Shown: positions 1-6,919 of the stretch, piece by piece
Position numbering within the stretch: the first letter of the stretch is position 1
How the letters are laid out: every line of letters starts with the position of its first letter
Assembly: GCA_016126025.1 (NCBI GenBank)
Contig: JAEFDA010000108.1
Span: 1 to 17,977, forward strand
DNA length: 17,977 nt
Source: Nitrososphaerota archaeon
GTDB lineage: Archaea > Thermoproteota > Nitrososphaeria > Nitrososphaerales > Nitrosopumilaceae
Direction of reading: 5' to 3'
The notes under the pieces: generated by a model
What the model saw: only the letters and a program-made list of their open reading frames with translations
Databases searched by the model: none
Told to the model about the DNA's origin: nothing
Made by a program: the position numbers and the translations under genes

Positions 1-107
1 CACACCTGCAGCAGCTTCTCCTTTGAGACCTCCCCCTCCAGTTTGAGGTTGTAGTGGACCCCGTCCCCATCATCCACATCTATCCGTATACGCCTTCCCA
101 ATACCAT
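1..107 (-). CDS. N-terminal part of a conserved hypothetical protein (runs off the window)
   Basis: Reading leftward from an ATG at 107 gives 35 in-frame codons without a stop, running off the window edge. The protein begins MVLGRRIRIDVDDGDGVHYN and continues with an alternating charged/hydrophobic pattern that looks like real coding sequence. A TATA-like AAATAC on the minus strand around 127-133 lies about 23-25 nt upstream of the ATG, which suits a leaderless archaeal transcript. The gene is divergent from cdc6 across the origin region. I do not recognise a domain in this fragment, and no function is proposed. Confidence 0.6.
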   Translation of the reverse strand, partial: MVLGRRIRIDVDDGDGVHYNLKLEGEVSKEKLLQV

Positions 108-252
108 ACCACCTTCACAGTATGGTATTTGACACCATTCGTCAAGTTTTGTTAACAACGCAGTTTGTTAGCTTTCACACAGTATGACCACCCAGACCAC
201 ACGTCTGGTTAACCATACATCACATCCGGCCGGGGAAGGAAGCCGAATCATA

Positions 253-285
253 GTGGAGTGGAAATGAAGGGGTCCAAATCAGCCC
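253..285 (+). repeat. ORB-like origin recognition box, copy 1 (33-bp direct repeat)
   Basis: Core GGAGTGGAAATGAAGGGG is followed by TCCAAATCAGCCC. The 33-bp unit is repeated exactly at 314-346, with a 61-bp start-to-start spacing. The TGGAAA plus G-run pattern matches the general archaeal ORB layout recognised by Orc1/Cdc6. Confidence 0.75.
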
Positions 286-313
286 GTTAACCTTGTTAAC
301 CCCAACCAGAAGC

Positions 314-346
314 GTGGAGTGGAAATGAAGGGGTCCAAATCAGCCC
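314..346 (+). repeat. ORB-like origin recognition box, copy 2 (33-bp direct repeat)
   Basis: This is an exact 33-bp copy of 253-285 in the same orientation. The two copies are separated by 28 bp containing two GTTAAC sites (286 and 295). Confidence 0.75.
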
Positions 347-393
347 CCGTTCCGGCCTGGTTCACCTTATGTTAACAGTTGGTCAACAGAGAG

Positions 394-416
394 CCCCCCC
401 ACTGTTTCCACTCCAC
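394..416 (-). repeat. ORB-like origin recognition box, inverted copy
   Basis: On the minus strand this reads GTGGAGTGGAAACAGTGG followed by further G residues. It has the core of the other copies in the opposite orientation. It lies just before the A-rich stretch 424-438, so inward-facing boxes flank part of the origin. Confidence 0.65.
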
Positions 417-492
417 CACTCTAAGAAAAAAATCAAAAGTGTGAATGTATGGTATGTGGTGCATACCACTCCATAACATGGTTAAATCATTC

Positions 493-517
493 CGGAGTGG
501 AAACGGTGGTGTGGGGG
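493..517 (+). repeat. ORB-like origin recognition box overlapping the cdc6 start region
   Basis: CGGAGTGGAAACGGTGGTG followed by a G-run ends 1 nt before the cdc6 ATG at 519. Position and orientation suggest that initiator binding here could also affect cdc6 transcription (inference). Confidence 0.6.
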
Positions 518-518
518 C

Positions 519-1718
519 ATGGATCCGGTAGACGAGTTGATAGCAAAGGCCGAGATGGGCGTCTCCCTCTTTGCGGACCGCGACGTCCTACACCACTCCC
601 ACATACCCAATACCATCCAGCACAGGGACGCCGAGCAGACGCAGGTGACCGAATCCCTACTACCGATAATACGGGGTTCAAGACCATCAAACCTTCTGGT
701 GTATGGCAAGCCCGGCACCGGCAAGACACTGGTGGTGCGCAAGGTCATACTCAAGATACAGGAGAGTGTAAAGAGGCGCAACTTCCCCATCAAACTGGTG
801 TATACCAACGCCAAGGTGGAGACCACCCTGTACGGCCTTCTGGTGAGCTTCGGCCGGCAGTTGGAGATGGACGACAAGGAGCTTCCCTGGACGGGGATAT
901 CAATCAGCTCACTCTTCACCCGCATACTCTCCAAGATACAGAGGGACTCTACCAATGTGGTTCTGGTAATAGATGAGATAGACTTTTTGGCCAAGATAGT
1001 GTCAAAGGGAAGCAAGGACATCCTATACCACATCACCAGGGCCAACGAGCGGCTCCAGAGCGGCTCCCTGACATTTGTTGGCATATCAAACAACTTAACC
1101 TTCAAGGACATACTGGATCCACGGGTGATCAGCAGCCTGAGCGAGGAGGAGATAGTCTTTCCCAACTATACCATAGAGCAGCTCCGGACCATAATCTTGG
1201 AGAGGATCAGGGCGGCCTTCAACCCCGGGGTGGTGGAAGAGTCGGCCTCCAACCTCTGCGCCACACTGGCGGGCAGGGAGCACGGTGACGCCCGCCGGGC
1301 CATCGACCTGATCCGGGTGGCCGGCGAGATCGCCGAGAGGGATCAGTCCACATTGGTGATCGGGGATCATGTCCACGCGGCCTTTGAGAAGATAGAGGAG
1401 GACAAGGAGACCACCGCCATCAAGTCATACCCACTACACGAGAAGCTCGTGCTGGCCGCCGTCATGAGGGCGAACGGCTCCACCACCGGCGGCATATACA
1501 ACACCTACAAGGAGTTGTGCAGGGGGGTGCGCCAGAAGGAGCTCACCCAGAGGAGGATAACCCAGATGCTCAGTGAGATAGAGATGTCCGGCCTGATATC
1601 CGGCAGGCTGGTCCACCAGGGCGTCCACGGCAACACCAAAAAATTCAAACTCACCATATCCCCGGATCTGGTCCGCAACACCCTGCGGCAGGATGCCACA
1701 TTCGAGGAGATGGTGTGA
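519..1718 (+). CDS. cdc6: Orc1/Cdc6 family replication initiator
   Basis: This 399-residue AAA+ ATPase binds origin ORB elements and helps load the MCM helicase. Visible motifs are Walker A GKPGTGKT (63-70), Walker B LVIDEID (149-155), sensor 1 GISNN (188-192) and sensor 2 GDARRAIDL (256-264). A C-terminal region from about 300 (LHEKLVLAAVMRA) fits the winged-helix DNA-binding domain of the family. Length is normal for archaeal Orc1/Cdc6. The ATG at 519 follows an ORB-like box directly, with a TATA-like GGTTAAATC at 480-488. The adjoining origin region and the polymerase D subunit downstream form a replication cluster. Close proximity of ORBs to the start suggests possible autoregulation. Confidence 0.95.
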   Translation: MDPVDELIAKAEMGVSLFADRDVLHHSHIPNTIQHRDAEQTQVTESLLPIIRGSRPSNLLVYGKPGTGKTLVVRKVILKIQESVKRRNFPIKLVYTNAKVETTLYGLLVSFGRQLEMDDKELPWTGISISSLFTRILSKIQRDSTNVVLVIDEIDFLAKIVSKGSKDILYHITRANERLQSGSLTFVGISNNLTFKDILDPRVISSLSEEEIVFPNYTIEQLRTIILERIRAAFNPGVVEESASNLCATLAGREHGDARRAIDLIRVAGEIAERDQSTLVIGDHVHAAFEKIEEDKETTAIKSYPLHEKLVLAAVMRANGSTTGGIYNTYKELCRGVRQKELTQRRITQMLSEIEMSGLISGRLVHQGVHGNTKKFKLTISPDLVRNTLRQDATFEEMV

Positions 1719-1886
1719 TGCATGTACCATACACACCACACCACACCGGGGAGCGCCAGAGCCCGGCCTAACCCGGCAAGAAGCCAGCGGTAGCCCCGGC
1801 GCGCACCATGCCATACGTGGAGCAGAGCGCACCAACCACACATCCACCACACCTTGGGGCCCAAACCACCAGACACACCACACACA
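1719..1886. other. Intergenic region between convergent cdc6 and DP1 genes
   Basis: These 168 bp lie between the converging stop codons. The stretch is rich in ACACC-type words (for example CACACCACACCACACC near 1734-1749) but I see no RNA gene, coding frame or clear terminator hairpin with a T tract. Confidence 0.4.
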
Positions 1887-3293
1887 TCAGAACTGCTTTA
1901 CGAACAGCTTGAAGGTCTTGAGGTTGAGCAGGACGGCCTGGCAGGGGGTGGGAACCTGGCCCACACTCTCTTGGAACGGGGTCTGGGCCTGCCACGTCCC
2001 GGAATTGATCAGCAGGACGCCGTTGTGCTTGTCGAACTCGTTGATGTGGACGTGCCCCGCGTGAAAGACGTCGGGGACATCGTCTATGACCATCATGTCC
2101 TCCCTCTCGGGGGCTATGGGGGTCTGGCTTCCGTATATGGGGCTCAGGTGCCTGCTCTTCATAATCTTCTTCATGATCTTGGCGGGGTTGTCATACTCCA
2201 TCCCCCGGGTCGTCTTTACTATGTCGTCTATGCTCTGGCCGTGGAACATCAGGACCTTGACCCCGTTTATGCTTACCACGGCCGGGTTTCCCACCATGTA
2301 GACGTTCTCCATCCCCCACAACTCCGGGCTGTCCTCCTTGGGGATGGAGGGCTGGGGGAGGGCCCTGCGGCCGGGGTCGTGGTTGCCCGGCGACACGAAC
2401 ACCTTGATGTGGGGCGGTATCAGCCTCAGCAACTGGGCGGTCTTCTCGAACTGCTCCCGTGTGGTCTGTTGTATGAGCTCCTTGTCCTGGTCGGCGAATA
2501 TGCCCACCCCGTCCACCACGTCCCCCGCTATCATGACAAACCTCACGCGCCGGGCGTACGGGTCGGGGCCGGCCAGCCACCGGAAGAACGCCCGCAGCTC
2601 CCCCTCCATGAAGAACCTGCTCCCCACGTGCAGGTCCGACAGGAACGCGGCAAAGGTCTCCGACTCGGACCTGTTGAACTTGTGGCCGGGTATGTCCGGC
2701 TGCATTATCTCCGTAAACTCGATCCTCCTGCGGGCGTCGACCCTCACCATGACGAACTGGTCCAGAAACAGCTCCCCCACCTCACCTATCAGGCCCTCAT
2801 CGGTCATGACGCCCTCTATCATACCACTGGTGTCCTCTATGGTGAGCCGGGCCGAGTTCTCGTCGACCCGCTTGTCGGCCACCAAACCCCACGCGTAGAT
2901 CTCCTCCTCGGAGCCCACCTTTATGCTGGTGGCGCTCCTCACCTTCCCGGCCCCGGGCCTGTCCCGCATCAGCCCCTTCATCTTCTCGAACCGGCTCCGA
3001 AACAGGGAGGTATACCCCTCCACCCCCTCGGGTATGGTGATGCCCGCCGTGCAGTCGAAGAGTATGGCGTGGTCACTCCGCAGCGAGTCGTCCACATCCA
3101 GGCCCAGATAGCCCATCATATCATCCAGTCCTATGTGGTAGTCCCTGTTGACCGCCTTCTCCCTTACCACATCCCTGATTACCTTGTCTAGGTCGCGGGC
3201 CTCGACCTCCCGGAGCAGCCCGACCACCTCGGGGTGTATCTGGAACCCCTTCTTGATGGCATAGTCGAGGGCCTGCCGCACGCTCTTGTCCAT
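1887..3293 (-). CDS. polB: DNA polymerase D small subunit (DP1), exonuclease/phosphoesterase subunit
   Basis: This is the 468-residue small subunit of the archaeal replicative polymerase PolD, which partners the large catalytic subunit DP2 (not in this window). An OB-fold-like segment (about 132-200, EIYAWGLVADKRV) precedes a calcineurin-type phosphoesterase. Its metal-binding motifs are intact: SDLHVGS (219-225), GDVVDG (257-262), PGNHD (302-306), FHGQSID (350-356) and HAGHVH (411-416). An active 3'-5' proofreading exonuclease is therefore likely. The frame stays open upstream to 3503, but the start is placed at the ATG at 3293. MDKSVRQAL begins a sensible N-terminus, a TATA-like box lies 25 nt upstream, and the longer version would overlap the divergent gene at 3371. 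It converges with cdc6. Confidence 0.95.
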   Translation of the reverse strand: MDKSVRQALDYAIKKGFQIHPEVVGLLREVEARDLDKVIRDVVREKAVNRDYHIGLDDMMGYLGLDVDDSLRSDHAILFDCTAGITIPEGVEGYTSLFRSRFEKMKGLMRDRPGAGKVRSATSIKVGSEEEIYAWGLVADKRVDENSARLTIEDTSGMIEGVMTDEGLIGEVGELFLDQFVMVRVDARRRIEFTEIMQPDIPGHKFNRSESETFAAFLSDLHVGSRFFMEGELRAFFRWLAGPDPYARRVRFVMIAGDVVDGVGIFADQDKELIQQTTREQFEKTAQLLRLIPPHIKVFVSPGNHDPGRRALPQPSIPKEDSPELWGMENVYMVGNPAVVSINGVKVLMFHGQSIDDIVKTTRGMEYDNPAKIMKKIMKSRHLSPIYGSQTPIAPEREDMMVIDDVPDVFHAGHVHINEFDKHNGVLLINSGTWQAQTPFQESVGQVPTPCQAVLLNLKTFKLFVKQF

Positions 3294-3314
3294 GTGGTGG
3301 TGTCCCCCCCGTCC

Positions 3315-3322
3315 AATAAAAC
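3315..3322 (-). promoter_or_regulatory. TATA-like box of the DP1 gene
   Basis: On the minus strand this reads GTTTTATT. It is centred about 25 nt upstream of the DP1 ATG at 3293, the spacing expected for a leaderless archaeal transcript. Confidence 0.45.
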
Positions 3323-3370
3323 GTGATTGCCCCGCTCCACCTGGGCCTCTAAAGATTTTTACCAAGTTAG

Positions 3371-3796
3371 ATGGCAGGTTTCTGGATGGCCGGTACGGAA
3401 GGGGAGGGCGCGCCGTACGCGTTTGGAACGTCGGTGGCCTGCATGGACGGCCGGATACAAGAGCCCATCCGGATATGGATGGCAGAGAGGTTTGGCCTGA
3501 CATACGTGGACGTGGTGACCCAGCCGGGAATGGACGGGGTGCTGGCCGGCAGCACCGACTTGGGCGACCCCGAACTGGCCCGAAGGATGACCGGCATATC
3601 GGTGAGGGCCCACGGCTCCCGGACGGTGGTGGTGTCGGGCCACCACGACTGCGCCGGAAACCCCGTAAGCCGGGAGCGGCACATAGAGGATATCAAGAGG
3701 GCCGTAGACGCGGCCAAGTCCTGGGAGGGGATGGACGGCATCCAGGTAATAGGGGTCTGGGTAAACGAGGACTGGCAGGTAGAGCCGGTTACGTAG
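3371..3796 (+). CDS. Carbonic-anhydrase-like zinc protein (putative beta-type)
   Basis: This 141-residue protein has the spaced zinc-site pattern of beta-class carbonic anhydrase relatives. CMDGR lies at 24-28 (Cys, the Asp/Arg dyad), and GHHDC at 90-94 carries the His and Cys ligands, near a V-V-V-S-G strand. It is shorter than classical beta carbonic anhydrases (roughly 190-220 residues) and fits a small putative-carbonic-anhydrase family. Activity would be reversible CO2 hydration, but this is inferred from motifs only. The first ATG is at 3371. A second in-frame ATG at 3386 lies about 28 nt after a T-rich TATA-like element (3352-3361), so the protein may start five residues later. It is divergent from DP1. 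Confidence 0.75.
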   Translation: MAGFWMAGTEGEGAPYAFGTSVACMDGRIQEPIRIWMAERFGLTYVDVVTQPGMDGVLAGSTDLGDPELARRMTGISVRAHGSRTVVVSGHHDCAGNPVSRERHIEDIKRAVDAAKSWEGMDGIQVIGVWVNEDWQVEPVT

Positions 3797-3807
3797 TATA
3801 TCAGGCG

Positions 3808-3821
3808 CCGCCGCGCGGCGG
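3808..3821. repeat. Perfect 14-bp GC palindrome after the carbonic-anhydrase-like gene
   Basis: CCGCCGCGCGGCGG is identical to its reverse complement and starts 12 bp after the stop codon at 3794-3796. It could form a strong hairpin or cruciform, but it lacks a following T tract, so a terminator role is uncertain. Confidence 0.4.
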
Positions 3822-3897
3822 GCATATCCCTGGGTTCATGTGGTTTTGCGGCCGGGACTGGCCAGTGCTAGGGGGGCGCACCCTCCGTACCGCCACA

Positions 3898-3905
3898 CAA
3901 ATACA
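3898..3905 (+). promoter_or_regulatory. TATA-like box of the SpoIIM-family gene
   Basis: CAAATACA is centred about 27 nt before the TTG start at 3929 and supports that start. Confidence 0.4.
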
Positions 3906-3928
3906 CCACTGTAGAGTCCCATACCACA

Positions 3929-4459
3929 TTGAACCGGGCCGTGGCCTTTGGCATCGTCATGCTGGCATTCTCGGCGGTCTTTCAGGCGGGCTCCATGTAC
4001 GAGCACACCGAGGAGGGGGCGCAGGATCTGGTGGACCAGTTTATGGAGAGCATCCGGGGGATAGACGGCTGGGGCATATTCCTGCACAACTTGGCCTTGG
4101 CGCTCCCCATGTTCATACCCGGGTTCGGGGCGGCCTGGGGGCTCTTCGCCGGCTGGTCCACCGGATTTACCCTCTCGGCCATAGTCACCACAAATCCGGA
4201 TCTGGGGGGGATGCAGCCGCTGGCGCTGCTGTACCTGTCCCCGTTCGGACTGATGGAGCTGGCCGCGTACTCGCTGGCCTGCTCGCGCAGCCTCCTGCTG
4301 GCCATCCGGATGCGCCGCAAGCAGGGACTGCGTCCCGTGCTGAGGATAACGCTCATCGAGGCGGGCATAGTGGTCGCGCTGCTGCTGGCCGGGGGGCTGG
4401 TGGAATACTACATGATCGAGATGGCCCGGGAGGCCGGCCTGCTCATGCCGGGGTTCTAG
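3929..4459 (+). CDS. SpoIIM/DUF95-family integral membrane protein
   Basis: This 176-residue multi-pass membrane protein has predicted segments near 5-22, 50-82, 96-118 and 138-158. Family-like features are HNLALALPMFIPGFGAAWGL (53-72) and SPFGLMELAAYSLA (104-117), matching the HN...G and P-x-G-x-x-E-L pattern of SpoIIM/DUF95 proteins. These are widespread in archaea and have no settled biochemical function, despite the sporulation name. The start is a TTG supported by a TATA-like box 27 nt upstream; no ATG in this frame sits close by upstream. It converges with the J-domain gene, leaving 30 bp between stops. Confidence 0.75.
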   Translation: MNRAVAFGIVMLAFSAVFQAGSMYEHTEEGAQDLVDQFMESIRGIDGWGIFLHNLALALPMFIPGFGAAWGLFAGWSTGFTLSAIVTTNPDLGGMQPLALLYLSPFGLMELAAYSLACSRSLLLAIRMRRKQGLRPVLRITLIEAGIVVALLLAGGLVEYYMIEMAREAGLLMPGF

Positions 4460-4489
4460 CCGCGGGCCGCCCCGATCCACCATATGGCG

Positions 4490-5629
4490 CTACCGCCCGC
4501 GCCCCAGGATGCCCCGCCACTCTAGGCCGCCCCGGTCCTTCACCAGGCTGTCCAGCATGTCGTATGTGACGGCAAACCCGTCCCCCACCATGGTGGCGCC
4601 CTTGGCGTACTGGGCCGGGTCCTCGACCAGGCCGTCGTCCAGGTCCCGTATCCTCCTGGACTTTATGGTCCTGAGGTGGAGGCTCTTGCCGTTCTCCAGG
4701 GATATGGTGGAGTCGTCGCTCAGGCCCAGTACGGAGTTGCGCTCAAAGAAGCGCACCACGCCATTCTGTTTCAGGCGTATGTCGCAGTCGTGCGTGATCT
4801 TGCTGCCATAAACCAGCACCTCCCTGGCCGAGATCTGGACGTTGTCCTCCATGTTGAGCAGCATCACGATGTCCCCCTCCAGCGATACGGTGTTCACCGC
4901 GTTCTCCACTATTATGCGGCCCCGGGGCGCGCGCAGCCGGGTGCGGTGCTCCCGCATGGTGTACACGCCCACCCGGCCGTCGGGGTCGTCCACCCTGTAC
5001 TTCCTCCCGAAGACGTTCCCCACTATGACGTTGCCCGCCTCGGCCGTGACCGACGCCCCGTTCTCTATGCGGTACCTGTTCTCTAGCGGGTTGACCATCT
5101 TAAAGTCCCCCCGCCGCACCACAATATTGGTGCCGAACTCCTGCGTCCAGGACGGGCTGGATATGCTGCCCTGCATTATGACGGGGCCGTCATACGCGAT
5201 GCTGCCGGCCATGTAGTTTCCCTTCATGTGCAGGGCCCCGTTGGCCTTCACCTCCATCTCCATCTCCCCCAGGGTCTTTGAGCCGAACATCCGGGTCCCG
5301 GTTATGCTGGCGCGGCGCAGGGCCCCGGCCCACTCCTGCGCCTCCAGCATCTCGGCGCTCACCTCCCTGCCTATGATCTCGTTCCTCCGCCTGACCTCCG
5401 CGTCGGCATCCCCCGAGAACACCCGGGAGCTGCGGAGCTTCTCCAGGGGCGTGTCCGGATACTTCTTGCCGACCTTGAGATCCTCGTACGCCTGCTTTAT
5501 CCTGATGAACTTGGCGCTCTCGCCGCCCCGGTCCGAGTGGACCTGCAGGGCCAGCCTCCGGAAGGCGTCCCGGATGTCCTTCTGGGTGGACCCCTCCCCT
5601 ATGCCCAGTATGTCGTAGTTGCTCTCCAT
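4490..5629 (-). CDS. J-domain protein with HSD motif fused to a beta-repeat (bactofilin-like) region
   Basis: This is a 379-residue protein. Residues 1-55 form a DnaJ-type J domain (NYDILGIGEGSTQKDIRDAF, then FIRIKQAYEDL). The signature His-Pro-Asp that stimulates Hsp70 ATPase reads His-Ser-Asp at 31-33 (codons CAC TCG GAC). A charged helical linker (about 60-105) leads into a long region (about 120-340). There, short strands alternate with Gly/Asn/Asp turns (KANGALHMKGNYMAGSIAYD, ENAVNTVSLEGDIVML, GVVRFFERNSVLGLSDDSTI), like a bactofilin or right-handed beta-helix. No zinc-finger or classical DnaJ C-terminal domain is seen. This is therefore not DnaJ itself, and Hsp70 partnering is doubtful. 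It lies 64 bp downstream of the PRPP synthetase gene on the same strand, with its own TATA-like box. Confidence 0.8.
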   Translation of the reverse strand: MESNYDILGIGEGSTQKDIRDAFRRLALQVHSDRGGESAKFIRIKQAYEDLKVGKKYPDTPLEKLRSSRVFSGDADAEVRRRNEIIGREVSAEMLEAQEWAGALRRASITGTRMFGSKTLGEMEMEVKANGALHMKGNYMAGSIAYDGPVIMQGSISSPSWTQEFGTNIVVRRGDFKMVNPLENRYRIENGASVTAEAGNVIVGNVFGRKYRVDDPDGRVGVYTMREHRTRLRAPRGRIIVENAVNTVSLEGDIVMLLNMEDNVQISAREVLVYGSKITHDCDIRLKQNGVVRFFERNSVLGLSDDSTISLENGKSLHLRTIKSRRIRDLDDGLVEDPAQYAKGATMVGDGFAVTYDMLDSLVKDRGGLEWRGILGRGR

Positions 5630-5652
5630 GCCCGGTCTGCGGTGTATGGTAC

Positions 5653-5662
5653 CTATAGTTTA
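5653..5662 (-). promoter_or_regulatory. TATA-like box of the J-domain gene
   Basis: On the minus strand this reads TAAACTATAG, centred about 28 nt upstream of the ATG at 5629. It lies in the short gap after the PRPP synthetase stop. Confidence 0.5.
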
Positions 5663-5693
5663 TTGACTCTTTTGGGGTATGGCCGCCTGTAGA

Positions 5694-6560
5694 CTATAGC
5701 GCCCCGGCGATCGTACGTGAGACGTCCACCACCCCGGCCGGGCCGGGTATGGTGTTGGCGGCGACCACCCCCTCCACGCCCGCTCCCGCGATCCGGGCGG
5801 CCGCGTCGCCCACCATCAGGGCGTGGGTGCACGCTGCAAAGATGCGCCCGCATCCGCACCCCCTCAGGAACCCGGCCGCGCTGACGATGCTCCCGCCGGT
5901 GCTGATCATGTCGTCCACCAGTATTATGTCCCTGCCCGAGACGTCGGCTCCCTCGCTCCGGACGGAGACCTCCCCGGTGGTGCGGTCCCGCTCCTTCTCC
6001 AAAGCCAGCCAGCCCGTATGTATGCTTTCGGCGAATATTCTGGCCCTCTCCCGGCCGCCCATGTCCGGCGAGACGGCCAGCGGATCCGCCATATCCATGC
6101 CGGCGAAGTGGGCGGCCAGATCCGGCACCGCCGAGACGTTCTGCCCCATTCTGCCAAAGTACTCCAGCCCCTTCATGCTGTGTATGTCCACCGTTACAAG
6201 CCGGTCGGCCCCGGCCCCGGCGAAGAGCCCCGCCACGTGCTTCAGGGTGACCACCTCGCCGGGCAGGAACTCGCGGTCCTGCCGGGCGTACCCCATGTAT
6301 GGCACCACGGCGGCCACGCTCTGGGCGCGCCCGGCGGCCTCCGAGACCAGGAGCAGGGCGCGCAGGAGGTTGATATCCACCGGGGGGTGGGTCGACTGCA
6401 CCACCACACACCGGCCCGCCGGCTCCCCCGAGAGCGTGACCTTCGACTCGCCGTCGGGGAACGTCCTGATGTGGCCGGTTATCAGGTCCGCCCCCAATAT
6501 CTCGGCTAGGTTATGGGCAAGTCCGGTCTGGCTGGCCGCCAGTACGGTGGTGCCGGGCAA
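5694..6560 (-). CDS. prs: Ribose-phosphate pyrophosphokinase (PRPP synthetase)
   Basis: This 288-residue enzyme makes 5-phosphoribosyl 1-diphosphate from ribose 5-phosphate and ATP, feeding purine, pyrimidine, histidine and tryptophan synthesis. Conserved motifs are FPDGE (34-38), YARQDREF (91-98, the flexible ATP loop), DIHS (125-128) and the PRPP-binding loop VDDMISTGGS (215-224). The length fits the short archaeal class. The start is a TTG at 6560. A strong TATA element on the minus strand (6583-6593) is centred 28 nt upstream and supports this start. It is transcribed leftward and divergent from the vWA gene. Confidence 0.93.
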   Translation of the reverse strand: MPGTTVLAASQTGLAHNLAEILGADLITGHIRTFPDGESKVTLSGEPAGRCVVVQSTHPPVDINLLRALLLVSEAAGRAQSVAAVVPYMGYARQDREFLPGEVVTLKHVAGLFAGAGADRLVTVDIHSMKGLEYFGRMGQNVSAVPDLAAHFAGMDMADPLAVSPDMGGRERARIFAESIHTGWLALEKERDRTTGEVSVRSEGADVSGRDIILVDDMISTGGSIVSAAGFLRGCGCGRIFAACTHALMVGDAAARIAGAGVEGVVAANTIPGPAGVVDVSRTIAGAL

Positions 6561-6582
6561 CGCGCGCCGGAGCGGTGCGGCC

Positions 6583-6593
6583 GGTTATAAACC
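6583..6593 (-). promoter_or_regulatory. TATA box of prs
   Basis: GGTTTATAACC on the minus strand is centred about 28 nt upstream of the TTG start at 6560, giving leaderless-style spacing. Confidence 0.6.
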
Positions 6594-6890
6594 GCGTGAA
6601 GCTCGCCCCCGCCGGAACGGGCGGCGGGCCAGGCGGGACGCCCCCGTCCAAACCGTCCCGGATCATGGCTGGCATGATACACAGGAGCCCCGGAAGGGCA
6701 GGCCGCCGGGGACCGACGCCCCCAGACTCCACATCCATCAGGAGGGAGGCCGGGACCCTCGCCGGGGACATACGAGACATTGGCCTCCCGGGGAGTGGAA
6801 GATGCCCCGTACGGGCAGCCGGAGGCGCCGGGGAGACCCCGCTGGCCGCGCCGGCTCTGCGTAGGTGCGGCGGGAGTCTCCGGTCGAAGG
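6594..6890. other. Intergenic region between divergent prs and the vWA gene
   Basis: This GC-rich stretch of about 300 bp lies between two TATA boxes facing outward. Frames are open on both strands because stops are rare at this composition. None has a supported start, promoter or recognisable protein motif. No tRNA T-arm or box C/D pair was found. Confidence 0.4.
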
Positions 6891-6896
6891 TTTAAG
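6891..6896 (+). promoter_or_regulatory. TATA-like box of the vWA gene
   Basis: TTTAAG lies in a GC-rich setting and is centred about 26 nt before the GTG start at 6920. Confidence 0.5.
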
Positions 6897-6919
6897 AGGG
6901 GAGTGGCGCCAACGACGAG

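Larger units (their letters stand above)
108..518. other. oriC: Putative chromosomal replication origin (oriC) upstream of cdc6
   Basis: This 411-bp non-coding stretch lies between two divergent genes, immediately upstream of the Orc1/Cdc6 initiator gene. It contains four copies of an ORB-like element with core GGAGTGGAAA followed by a G-run: 253-285 and 314-346 forward, 394-416 reverse, and 493-517 forward. It also holds five GTTAAC sites (151, 208, 286, 295, 371), an A-rich stretch at 424-438 that could act as an unwinding element, and the inverted repeat AATACCATAC/GTATGGTATT at 100-109/120-129. Archaeal origins are known to sit next to cdc6 genes and to carry ORB elements with the TGGAAAC...GGGG pattern. 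The assignment combines that knowledge with the visible repeats. Confidence 0.8.

Noticed and set aside
1740..1860. Possible RNA gene between cdc6 and DP1
   Set aside because: No tRNA T-arm consensus, box C/D pair or other RNA signature was found.
1854..3191. Long rightward open frame of 445 codons opposite DP1
   Set aside because: It is antisense to a clearly identified polymerase subunit and its translation is a low-complexity GC-composition shadow rich in His, Pro, Leu and Gly.
6575..6895. Rightward 106-codon frame between prs and the vWA gene
   Set aside because: No promoter is placed for its start, the composition is low-information and no motif is seen; it overlaps the two outward promoters.
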